DNA of 5,247 nucleotides. Origin: Chryseobacterium gleum. GTDB lineage: Bacteria > Bacteroidota > Bacteroidia > Flavobacteriales_D > Crocinitomicaceae. The DNA lies in contig CALPUT020000205.1 of NCBI GenBank assembly GCA_943326825.2, positions 1-5,247 on the forward strand. The letters run 5' to 3'. The notes under the pieces are model-generated. The model ran no database searches. It worked only from the letters and a program-made list of their open reading frames with translations, and had not been told where the DNA came from. Positions 1-5,247 of this stretch are shown here, piece after piece (position 1 is the first letter of the stretch; every line of letters begins with the position of its first letter). Position numbers and translations under genes: made by a program.

Positions 1-1
1 A

Positions 2-193
2 ACAAATGGAACGATTGCATGGACAGAAAATGGAGCAGGAAGCATCACATCTGGAGGGACAACTTTAACCCCTGTTTATACTGCCGCTTCAGGTGATGCA
101 GGAAATACGATTACCTTAACAATGACAGTTACAAGTTCGAATACTTGTGCTCCTCAAACGGCAACAGCAACATATTCAGTATTAGTTAATGCT
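2..193 (+). repeat. Truncated first repeat unit (window edge)
   Basis: This holds positions 26-89 of the repeat consensus, beginning at TNGTIAW, so the first 25 residues of the unit are outside the window and more units may precede it. Its first 69 bases (1-69) are identical to bases 268-336 of the next unit, which points to recent duplication or conversion between neighbours. It contains only the second cysteine of the pair because the first lies upstream. Confidence 0.9.
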
Positions 194-3100
194 TTACCAA
201 CTGCAAGTGCAGGTGGAACTTCAACGATCTGTCAAAATGGGACAGCAACAGTAAGTGGAGCTAGTTCAACAAATGGAACGATTGCATGGACAGAAAATGG
301 AGCAGGAAGCATCACATCTGGAGGGACAACTTTAACTCCTGTTTATACAGCAGCAGCAGGTGATGCAGGAAATACGGTTACTTTAACAATGACAGTTACA
401 AGTTCTAATTCTTGTGCTCCACAAACGGCAACTGCAACATATACTGTAGTGGTAGAACCATTACCAACTGCATCTGCAGGAGGAACACAAACTATTTGTC
501 AAAACGGAACAGCGACAGTAAGTGGAGCTAGTTCAACAAATGGAACGATTGCATGGACAGAAAATGGAGCAGGTTCAATCACATCAGGTTCAACATCATT
601 AACTCCTGTTTTTACAGCAGCAGCAGGTGATGCAGGAAATACGGTTACTTTAACAATGACGGTAACAAGTACAAATTCTTGTTCACCACAAACAGCAACG
701 GCTACATATACAGTTGTTGTTAATCCTTTACCAACAGCCACAGCTGGAGGAACAACTACTATTTGTTCAAATGAATCAGCAACAGTAAGTGGAGCTAATG
801 CAGCTAATGGAACGATTGCTTGGACAGAAAACGGTGCAGGAACAATTACTTCAGGTGCAACAACTTTAACTCCCATTTATACTGCAGCTGTCGGAGATGC
901 AGGAAATATCGTTACGTTAACAATGACAGTAACAAGTAACAATGTTTGTACTCCTCAGACTACAACAGCAACTTACACAGTTAATATTGATCAATTACCA
1001 TCAGCTTCAGCTGGAGGTTCTCAAACGATTTGTGAAAATGGAACAGCAACAGTTAGTGGTGCAAGTGCAGCTAATGGAACAATTTTATGGACGCACAATG
1101 GATCAGGGACAATAAGTAATGCAACCTCTTTGACTCCAACTTATACAGCTGCTGCGGGTGATGCAGGGAATACAGTAACGTTAACGATGTCAGTCACAAC
1201 GACAGCTACTTGTACTCCTATTCCAGCTCCAGCTACAGCAACTTACACAGTAGTTGTAAATCCATTACCTACAGCGATAGCTGGAGGTACACAGACAATT
1301 TGTCAAAATGGAACTGCAACAGTAAATGGAGCTAGTTCAACAAATGGAACGATTGCTTGGACAGAAAATGGAGCAGGAACAATAACATCAGGTTCAGCTA
1401 CATTGACTCCAACTTATACAGCCGCTGCAGGAGATGCAGGTAATAATGTGACATTAACAATGACTGTAACTAGTTCTAATGCATGTGGACCTCAAACAGC
1501 AAATGCATCATACTCTGTAATTGTTAACTTATTACCATCAGCTTCAGCTGGAGGTTCTCAAACGATTTGTGAAAATGGGACAGCAACAGTTAGTGGTGCA
1601 AGTGCAACTAATGGAACAATTTCTTGGGTTGAAAACGGAGCTGGGTCAATCACTTCAGGTGCTACGACATTAACACCTGTATATACAGCAGCAGTTGGTG
1701 ATGTAGGTAATACTGTAACATTAACAATGACCGTTACAAGTAATAATACATGTACTCCAGCAACAGCGACAGCTAATTACTCAATAATAGTTAATCCATT
1801 ACCAACTGCATCTGCAGGAGGAACACAAACTATTTGTCAGAATGGGACAGCAACAGTTAGTGGTGCAAGTGCAACTAATGGAACAATTTCTTGGGTTGAA
1901 AACGGAGCTGGATCAATCACTTCTGGTGCTACGACATTAACACCTGTATACTCAGCCGCTGCAGGAGATGCAGGAAATACAGTTACATTAACAATGACAA
2001 TTACAAGTAATAATGCTTGTTTACCTCAATCAGCAACAGCTTCATATTCAGTAATAGTTAATCCATTACCAACAGCAACAGCAGGAGGAACACAAACACT
2101 ATGTGTATCATCAACAGGAACAGTTTCTGGTGCAAGTGCTACCAATGGAACGATTGCATGGACAGAGAATGGTGCTGGTTCAATTACATCTGGATCAACA
2201 ACTTTAACACCAACATATACTCCTGCAATTACAGATTCGAGTACTTTAGTTACGTTAACAATGACTGTTACAAGTTCAAATGCTTGTGGACCTCAAGTAG
2301 CAACAGCGAATTATATTTTTGATATTGATCCGATGCCTACTGCAAATGCATCAGCAACAGCAGGTGGAACACAAACGATTTGCCAAAACGCAACAGCAAC
2401 GGTTAGTGGAGCAAGTGCTTCTAATGGAACGATTGTTTGGACAGAAAATGGTGCTGGTTCAATAACATCAGGAGCAACAACGCTAACACCTACATATACA
2501 GCCGCTACAGGAGATGCAGGTAATACGGTTAATTTATTATTAACGGTTACAAGTAATAATGCATGTAATCCTTCTACTGCAACTGCTATTTATACAGTAG
2601 TAGTAAATCCATTACCGATTTCAACTTCAGGAGGTTCACAGACGATTTGTCAGAATGCAACAGCAACGGTTAGTGGAGCAAGTGCTTCTAATGGAACAAT
2701 TGTTTGGACTGAGAATGGAGCAGGATCTATTACTTCAGGTTCAACATCTTTAACTCCAGTATATTCAGCAGCTGCAGGAGATGCAGGTAATACAGTAACT
2801 TTAACAATGACTGTTACAAGTAATAATGTTTGTGGTTCTCAAGTTTCTTCGGCATCTTATTTAGTTCACGTTAATCCACTTCCTACTTATACTATTACAA
2901 GTACTAATCCAACAGTATGTAGTGGAAATGATGGTGAAATTGTTATTCAAGGATTAAATAATACTGATACTTATTATGTAGAATATTTTGATGATGGAAT
3001 CTTAACTTTAATGTCTTCAAATGCAACACCTAATACTTCTGGAAATGTAGTTATATCAAATTTAAATGAAGGAGTATATAACCAATTTAATGTTGTATTA

Positions 3101-4465
3101 AATGGATGTTCTACTATTCAAGGAACGCAAACGTTAATTAGTCCTTCTGCACCAGTTTTAGATGCAATTTCTAACGTTGAAGTGTGTGATAAATATCAGT
3201 TGCCTGTAATTACTGGACAAAATTTAATTTCTCCGGCATATTATACAGGACCAAATAAAACTGGAACAATGTATTCTCCAACTGATGAGATTTCAAGTAG
3301 TGTGACATTGTATGTTTATGATAATAATAATACTTGTTCTGATCAAGTAATGTTTAATGTTACTATTAATCCATTACCAACTGCTACAATTTCAGCTAGT
3401 CAATTAGTCGTTTGTAAAAATAGTACTCAACCTCAAGTTACTTTAACAGGTGCAACAGGAACGGCGCCATATACATTTACTTATAATGTGAATGGAGGAG
3501 CAACTCAAACAGTTACATCAAGCTCAGGTAATTCTGTAGTTTTGAATGTTCCAACAACAATTGTAGGTTCATTTACTTATAATCTAATTGATGTGACAGA
3601 TGCTAGTTCAACTTCATGTTCAACTATTCAAACAGGTTCTGTTTCAATAACAGTAAATGCTTTACCGACAGCATCTATTTCAGGCTCAACCTCTATTTGT
3701 GCTGGTCAAACAACTCCTATTGTTTTTAATGGAACTCCAAATTCAATTGTTAGTTATTCATTTAATAATGGAATAACTCAAACAATAGCTTTGAATTCTT
3801 CAGGAAATGCAAACTTAACTTCATCAGCATTATCAAATGATGGAACATACACATTATTAAGTGTTGCTACTACAGCAACTCCATCATGTTCACAAACACA
3901 AAGTGGAGCAGCAAATATTGTAGTAGTTTCTTATCCTGTGAACCCAACTGTGAGTCCAGATGTAACTTATTGCATTGGTGAGCCGATAGCAGACATGATT
4001 GCTTCTTCAAATTCAGGAGGAGCACTTATTTGGTATGCTGATGCAAATTTAACTGACTCATTAGGGGTAGGTACTAATTTTAAACCTGAAGCTAAAACAG
4101 CAATTTTTTATATAACTGAGATGACTCCTTACCCATTCTGTGAAAGTTCACCAAGCGCAATTTCAATTCTTGTTCAGGATTGTGAGATTGTATTTCCAAC
4201 TGCTTTCACACCAGATGGAGATATGGTTAATGACACATGGGTTATTGAAAATTTAGATGCAATTTATCCTAAAAGTATTGTAAGAATTTACAATAGATGG
4301 GGTAATATCGTATTTGAATCAAAAGAAGGTATTTACGAACAAGATCCTTGGAATGGTAAATTCAATACAGAAGATTTACCTGTAGCAAGTTATTATTTTT
4401 CAATTGAATACAACGATGGAAAGCATGATCCCAAAAAAGGAACAGTTACTATCATTCGTAAATAA
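2..4465 (+). CDS. Giant repeat-rich surface protein (probable adhesin) with T9SS type B C-terminal sorting domain, 5'-partial
   Basis: The reading frame is open from base 2 to the TAA at 4463-4465, giving 1,487 visible residues; the start codon and signal peptide lie upstream. The ATG at 122 is inside a repeat (the TMTV motif) and is not the start. The visible order is: a partial plus ten full ~89-residue PKD/Ig-like repeats (residues 1-959), five different beta-sandwich domains (960-1394), and a 93-residue C-terminal domain with FPTAFTPDGD, YNRWGNIVFE, WNGK and GTVTIIRK motifs. From family knowledge, that ending directs Sec-exported proteins through the type IX secretion system to the cell surface or medium. 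The protein is Thr/Ser/Ala/Gly/Asn-rich, has a Cys pair in each domain, and has no Lys or Arg before residue 1,064. No enzymatic domain is visible. An adhesin or surface-filament role is inferred from architecture and from the PorP/SprF-like gene 17 bp downstream. The family call is firm; the ligand and exact role are unknown. Confidence 0.93.
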   Translation, partial: TNGTIAWTENGAGSITSGGTTLTPVYTAASGDAGNTITLTMTVTSSNTCAPQTATATYSVLVNALPTASAGGTSTICQNGTATVSGASSTNGTIAWTENGAGSITSGGTTLTPVYTAAAGDAGNTVTLTMTVTSSNSCAPQTATATYTVVVEPLPTASAGGTQTICQNGTATVSGASSTNGTIAWTENGAGSITSGSTSLTPVFTAAAGDAGNTVTLTMTVTSTNSCSPQTATATYTVVVNPLPTATAGGTTTICSNESATVSGANAANGTIAWTENGAGTITSGATTLTPIYTAAVGDAGNIVTLTMTVTSNNVCTPQTTTATYTVNIDQLPSASAGGSQTICENGTATVSGASAANGTILWTHNGSGTISNATSLTPTYTAAAGDAGNTVTLTMSVTTTATCTPIPAPATATYTVVVNPLPTAIAGGTQTICQNGTATVNGASSTNGTIAWTENGAGTITSGSATLTPTYTAAAGDAGNNVTLTMTVTSSNACGPQTANASYSVIVNLLPSASAGGSQTICENGTATVSGASATNGTISWVENGAGSITSGATTLTPVYTAAVGDVGNTVTLTMTVTSNNTCTPATATANYSIIVNPLPTASAGGTQTICQNGTATVSGASATNGTISWVENGAGSITSGATTLTPVYSAAAGDAGNTVTLTMTITSNNACLPQSATASYSVIVNPLPTATAGGTQTLCVSSTGTVSGASATNGTIAWTENGAGSITSGSTTLTPTYTPAITDSSTLVTLTMTVTSSNACGPQVATANYIFDIDPMPTANASATAGGTQTICQNATATVSGASASNGTIVWTENGAGSITSGATTLTPTYTAATGDAGNTVNLLLTVTSNNACNPSTATAIYTVVVNPLPISTSGGSQTICQNATATVSGASASNGTIVWTENGAGSITSGSTSLTPVYSAAAGDAGNTVTLTMTVTSNNVCGSQVSSASYLVHVNPLPTYTITSTNPTVCSGNDGEIVIQGLNNTDTYYVEYFDDGILTLMSSNATPNTSGNVVISNLNEGVYNQFNVVLNGCSTIQGTQTLISPSAPVLDAISNVEVCDKYQLPVITGQNLISPAYYTGPNKTGTMYSPTDEISSSVTLYVYDNNNTCSDQVMFNVTINPLPTATISASQLVVCKNSTQPQVTLTGATGTAPYTFTYNVNGGATQTVTSSSGNSVVLNVPTTIVGSFTYNLIDVTDASSTSCSTIQTGSVSITVNALPTASISGSTSICAGQTTPIVFNGTPNSIVSYSFNNGITQTIALNSSGNANLTSSALSNDGTYTLLSVATTATPSCSQTQSGAANIVVVSYPVNPTVSPDVTYCIGEPIADMIASSNSGGALIWYADANLTDSLGVGTNFKPEAKTAIFYITEMTPYPFCESSPSAISILVQDCEIVFPTAFTPDGDMVNDTWVIENLDAIYPKSIVRIYNRWGNIVFESKEGIYEQDPWNGKFNTEDLPVASYYFSIEYNDGKHDPKKGTVTIIRK
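995..1264 (+). repeat. Variant repeat unit, 90 residues, with WTHNGSG core and Pro-rich end
   Basis: This unit departs from the consensus in three ways. The usual WTENGAG core is WTHNGSG, the following loop is one residue shorter (GTISNATS), and the segment after the second Cys is two residues longer and Pro-rich (CTPIPAPATATY). Both consensus cysteines are kept. Its first 47 bases are identical to those of the unit starting at 1532, two units away, although the rest differs. Confidence 0.85.
2066..2332 (+). repeat. Most divergent repeat unit, lacking the GDAGN turn
   Basis: The unit keeps the 267-bp length, the two cysteines and the WTENGAGSITSG core. The first Cys is followed by VSSTGTVSG in place of QNGTATVSG, and the AAAGDAGNTVTLT segment is replaced by PAITDSSTLVTLT. 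It ends in FDIDP where most units end in VVVNP. It is therefore the clearest exception to the near-uniform array and may be older or under weaker homogenisation. Confidence 0.85.
2333..2611 (+). repeat. Long repeat unit, 93 residues, with a 4-residue insertion at the inter-repeat linker
   Basis: The unit opens with MPTANASATAGG where others have LPTATAGG, so four residues (12 bp) are added in the linker between modules. It also has QNA after the first Cys where most units have QNG, and SNGTIVW, both shared only with the following unit at 2612. A 41-base block (2390-2430) is identical to 2657-2697 in that next unit, so the two were recently exchanged or duplicated, except for the inserted linker. 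Confidence 0.85.
2879..3145 (+). other. Non-repeat beta-sandwich domain following the array (unassigned)
   Basis: The first 89 residues after the array open with the shared LPT linker but then diverge wholly from the repeat consensus: TVCSGNDGEIVIQGL, an aromatic/acidic stretch (YYVEYFDDG), then NLNEGVYNQFNVVLNGC. A Cys pair (TVC and NGC) is kept. The predicted pattern is all-beta, but I do not recognise a named family. Codon use becomes visibly more A+T-rich from here on. Confidence 0.6.
3146..3373 (+). other. Short Ig-like domain in the large surface protein
   Basis: This 76-residue segment has the pattern VEVCDKYQLP, YYTGPNKTGTMYSPTDEI, VTLYVYDNNNTC and VTINP. It resembles the Ig-like modules that accompany gliding-motility C-terminal domains: Cys near the start, an aromatic plus G-x-G-type turn in the middle, then a strand ending in a second Cys. 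It contains the first Lys in the visible protein (bases 3191-3193). Assignment is by pattern only. Confidence 0.6.
3374..3661 (+). other. PKD/Ig-like domain with GTAPYTFTYNVNGG motif
   Basis: This 96-residue module shows the order LPTATIS, VVCKNSTQPQVTLTGATG, APYTFTYNVNGG, GSFTYNLIDVTDAS, SC and TGSVSITVN. From memory, this combination recurs in large flavobacterial surface proteins as a PKD-like module. The LPTA linker at its front and the ITVNA at its end match the repeat array's linkers, so it joins the chain as another interchangeable bead. Confidence 0.7.
3662..3931 (+). other. PKD/Ig-like domain with SICAGQTTPIVFNGTP motif
   Basis: This 90-residue module runs LPTASISGSTSIC, PIVFNGTPNSIVSYSF, a Ser/Ala/Asn loop, DGTYTLLSVATT, SC and SGAANIVV. 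It is similar in layout to the preceding module (Cys near position 13, a 'TYTLLSV' strand, second Cys near the end). It is likely a related beta-sandwich from the same wider family, though far diverged from the array repeats. Confidence 0.7.
3932..4183 (+). other. Ig-like domain immediately preceding the T9SS type B sorting domain
   Basis: The 84-residue segment contains VTYCIGEPI, GGALIWYADANL, a GTNFKP turn, AIFYITE, FCESSPSAISI and QDC directly before the sorting domain. The combination of Cys-x-Gly-Glu, Leu-x-Trp-Tyr, G-T-x-F-x-P, Tyr-(I/V)-T-E and C-E-S is the usual Ig-like module associated with the CHU_C domain in Bacteroidota (Pfam Ig_7 by memory). It probably acts as a spacer presenting the sorting domain. 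Confidence 0.8.
4184..4465 (+). other. T9SS type B C-terminal sorting domain (CHU_C / gliding motility-associated C-terminal domain)
   Basis: The last 93 residues carry the family's landmarks in order: IVFPTAFTPDGDMVNDTW, IVRIYNRWGNIVFES, DPWNGKF, DLPVASYYFSIEY and GTVTIIRK at the extreme C-terminus. This is the domain of SprB-type proteins (TIGR04131-like). In known systems it needs a cognate PorP/SprF-type partner for export through the T9SS. The usual signature TPNGDGxND is here TPDGDMVND; the Gly-to-Met change is mild but noticeable. The segment ends at the stop, as expected for a sorting signal. Confidence 0.93.
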
Positions 4466-4482
4466 TATTTTAGAAGAAAGAA
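4466..4482 (+). promoter_or_regulatory. 17-bp intergenic gap with purine-rich leader of the second gene
   Basis: The gap is A+T-rich. Its 3' half is purine-rich (agaagaaaga directly before aATG) but has no GGAGG-type Shine-Dalgarno core, as usual for Bacteroidota. There is no hairpin plus T-run and no recognisable TTG/TAnnTTTG promoter, so the two genes are probably co-transcribed as an operon. Confidence 0.6.
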
Positions 4483-4539
4483 ATGAAAACAGTAATTTTT
4501 AAGTTGAGTTTATTGACACTTGCATTTTCAAGTTTTGGT
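4483..4539 (+). other. Predicted Sec signal peptide of the PorP/SprF-like protein
   Basis: Nineteen residues: a short basic start (MK, with a second Lys at 7), a hydrophobic core rich in Leu/Thr/Ala/Phe, and a small-residue end (SSFG) before QQIPQYSQY, where mature PorP/SprF proteins typically begin. The exact cleavage site is inferred from composition only. Confidence 0.75.
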
Positions 4540-5247
4540 CAACAAATCCCTCAATACAGTCAGTATCTGAGAAATCAATTTATGGCTAATCCAGCAGCAG
4601 CTGGGACATATGATTTTACAGATATTACCTTATCAGGAAGATCACAATGGACAGGTTTTGATAATGCACCTATGACATCGTATTTATCAATTGCTGCTCC
4701 TATTGGAAGAAGAGAGAAGGTACGTTATGATCCAGGAATTAGAACAGGAAGTGGAATCGTAAAAAATCCAGAAGTTGGAACAGGTAAAATCAAACATGCA
4801 ATAGGCGGACAAGTTTTAGCTGATCAATATGGAGCTTTTCAAAAAATGCAATTTGCAGGAACTTATGCTATTCATTTACCACTTTCTAAAAAAGTGAATA
4901 TGTCATTTGGAGCAAAAGTTGGCTTGTCAAATAATTCCTTCATTCAAAGTAGAGCTGTAGTAAATGATCCAACGAATGATAAGACATATGTTGATTTTAC
5001 AAGTAATAATTCTCGAAAAAACATATTAGACCTTGGAGCAGGATTATATGTTTATTCAAATAAGTTTTTCTTTGGTATAGCTGCTGATCAATTAACGAAA
5101 AGCATGGTAAGTTTCGGTTCAGCTTCAGCTAACTTTGATCCTCAAATGTATTTTAATGCAACAGGAGGAGTTAAATTAAATGTAAATGATAAAATTACGA
5201 TAACACCAGCCTTCATCGTAAAATATATGACTCCAGCACCTATTTCA
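4483..5247 (+). CDS. PorP/SprF family type IX secretion system outer-membrane protein, 3'-partial
   Basis: ATG at 4483 opens a frame that stays open to the window end, giving 255 residues; family members are usually somewhat above 300, so roughly the last fifth is missing. Residues 1-19 form a signal peptide (MKT..., hydrophobic LSLLTLAFSSFG), with cleavage probably before QQ at 20-21. Family landmarks follow: QYSQY (24-28), NPAAAGT (36-42, usually NPAYAG), RSQWTGFDNAPMTSYLS (53-69), HAIGGQVLADQYGAF (105-119), YAIHLPL and FGAKVGL. Alternating amphipathic strands fit an outer-membrane beta-barrel. From family knowledge, SprF-like proteins are encoded beside type B sorting-domain substrates and are needed for their export or surface attachment; the large protein upstream is the likely partner. 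A basic insertion at residues 76-104 is unusual. The ATG choice is supported by the signal peptide and the short gap. Confidence 0.92.
   Translation, partial: MKTVIFKLSLLTLAFSSFGQQIPQYSQYLRNQFMANPAAAGTYDFTDITLSGRSQWTGFDNAPMTSYLSIAAPIGRREKVRYDPGIRTGSGIVKNPEVGTGKIKHAIGGQVLADQYGAFQKMQFAGTYAIHLPLSKKVNMSFGAKVGLSNNSFIQSRAVVNDPTNDKTYVDFTSNNSRKNILDLGAGLYVYSNKFFFGIAADQLTKSMVSFGSASANFDPQMYFNATGGVKLNVNDKITITPAFIVKYMTPAPIS

Larger units (their letters stand above)
2..2878 (+). repeat. Tandem array of 267-bp (89-residue) PKD/Ig-like repeats: one partial and ten complete units
   Basis: Complete units begin at the LPT/LPS/MPT motif at bases 194, 461, 728, 995, 1265, 1532, 1799, 2066, 2333 and 2612. Eight are exactly 267 bp; the unit at 995 is 270 bp and that at 2333 is 279 bp, so all stay in frame. 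The consensus order within a unit is LPTASAGGTQTIC (positions 1-13), TATVSGAS (17-24), NGTIxWTENGAGSITSG (27-43), LTPVYTAAAGDAGNTVTLT (47-65), a second Cys at position 74 and TATATYxVVVNP at the end. The alternation of short beta-type segments with Gly/Asn turns fits a beta-sandwich of the PKD/Ig-like kind common in Bacteroidota surface proteins. DNA identity among units is high and patchy, so copy number may vary by recombination, and short-read assemblies could collapse the array. Confidence 0.95.

Noticed and set aside
122..124. ATG at base 122 as the start of the large gene
   Set aside because: The frame is open upstream to base 2 and encodes repeat consensus there; this Met is the one in the TMTV motif repeated in most units, and no signal peptide follows.
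499..876. 125-residue open frame on the minus strand
   Set aside because: It lies opposite the repeat array, itself shows the 89-residue periodicity (FSVQAIVP / FSVHAIVP), and exists because a 267-bp repeat preserves open antisense frames. No start signal or independent family resemblance.
2101..2322. 73-residue open frame on the plus strand in another frame
   Set aside because: Its composition (Cys/Asn/Tyr/Trp-rich) is that of an out-of-frame reading of a Thr/Ala/Asn-coding repeat, and it is fully inside the large gene.
1..2878. CRISPR-like or non-coding direct repeats
   Set aside because: The period is 267 bp with no unique spacers, the repeats are translated in frame, and they diverge at synonymous sites, as protein-domain repeats do.
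2879..3145. Eleventh array repeat, because this segment is also exactly 267 bp
   Set aside because: Apart from the LPT linker and the Cys pair, none of the repeat motifs (TATVSGAS, WTENGAG, GDAGN) is present, so the equal length is probably coincidence or very remote kinship.
4440..4482. Promoter or terminator between the two genes
   Set aside because: The A+T-rich stretch around the stop codon gives no convincing TTG/TAnnTTTG pair at proper spacing and no stem-loop with T-run; 17 bp leaves little room.
1..5247. Mobile element, phage or defence system
   Set aside because: No transposase, integrase, inverted terminal repeats, tRNA or nuclease-like coding sequence is visible; both genes fit a housekeeping-type secretion/adhesion locus.

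Overview
The window holds two genes on the + strand and almost no non-coding DNA. It reads as a chromosomal fragment of a member of the Bacteroidota, most likely Flavobacteriales. The evidence is the A+T-rich coding sequence, a C-terminal domain of the gliding-motility/type IX secretion (T9SS) 'type B' kind, a PorP/SprF-family gene directly behind it, and no Shine-Dalgarno-like GGAGG before the second gene. The genus cannot be fixed from this sequence.

Bases 2-4465 are the 3' part of a giant cell-surface protein gene; its true start lies upstream. The visible 1,487 residues fall into three parts. (a) Bases 2-2878 are a tandem array of one partial and ten complete repeats of about 89 residues (267 bp). 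Each is a PKD/Ig-like beta-sandwich module with two invariant cysteines. (b) Bases 2879-4183 are five non-identical beta-sandwich domains, the last of the Ig-like type commonly found just before this sorting domain. (c) Bases 4184-4465 are the type B C-terminal sorting domain (CHU_C / gliding motility-associated C-terminal domain). After a 17-bp gap, bases 4483-5247 encode the first 255 residues of a PorP/SprF-family outer-membrane protein, which runs off the window.

The likely joint function is a dedicated pair. The large protein is exported by the Sec system, then carried across the outer membrane by the T9SS through its C-terminal domain. The PorP/SprF-like partner is needed for export or attachment of that particular substrate, as known for SprB and SprF in Flavobacterium johnsoniae. 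The large protein is probably an adhesin or filamentous surface protein, but no ligand-binding domain is visible.

The most unusual observations are the complete absence of lysine and arginine from the first 1,063 visible residues, and the mosaic pattern of near-identical DNA blocks among repeats, which suggests recombination and in-frame copy-number change. I see no mobile element, RNA gene, CRISPR array or clear promoter. The overall architecture is a known type and not a new system.
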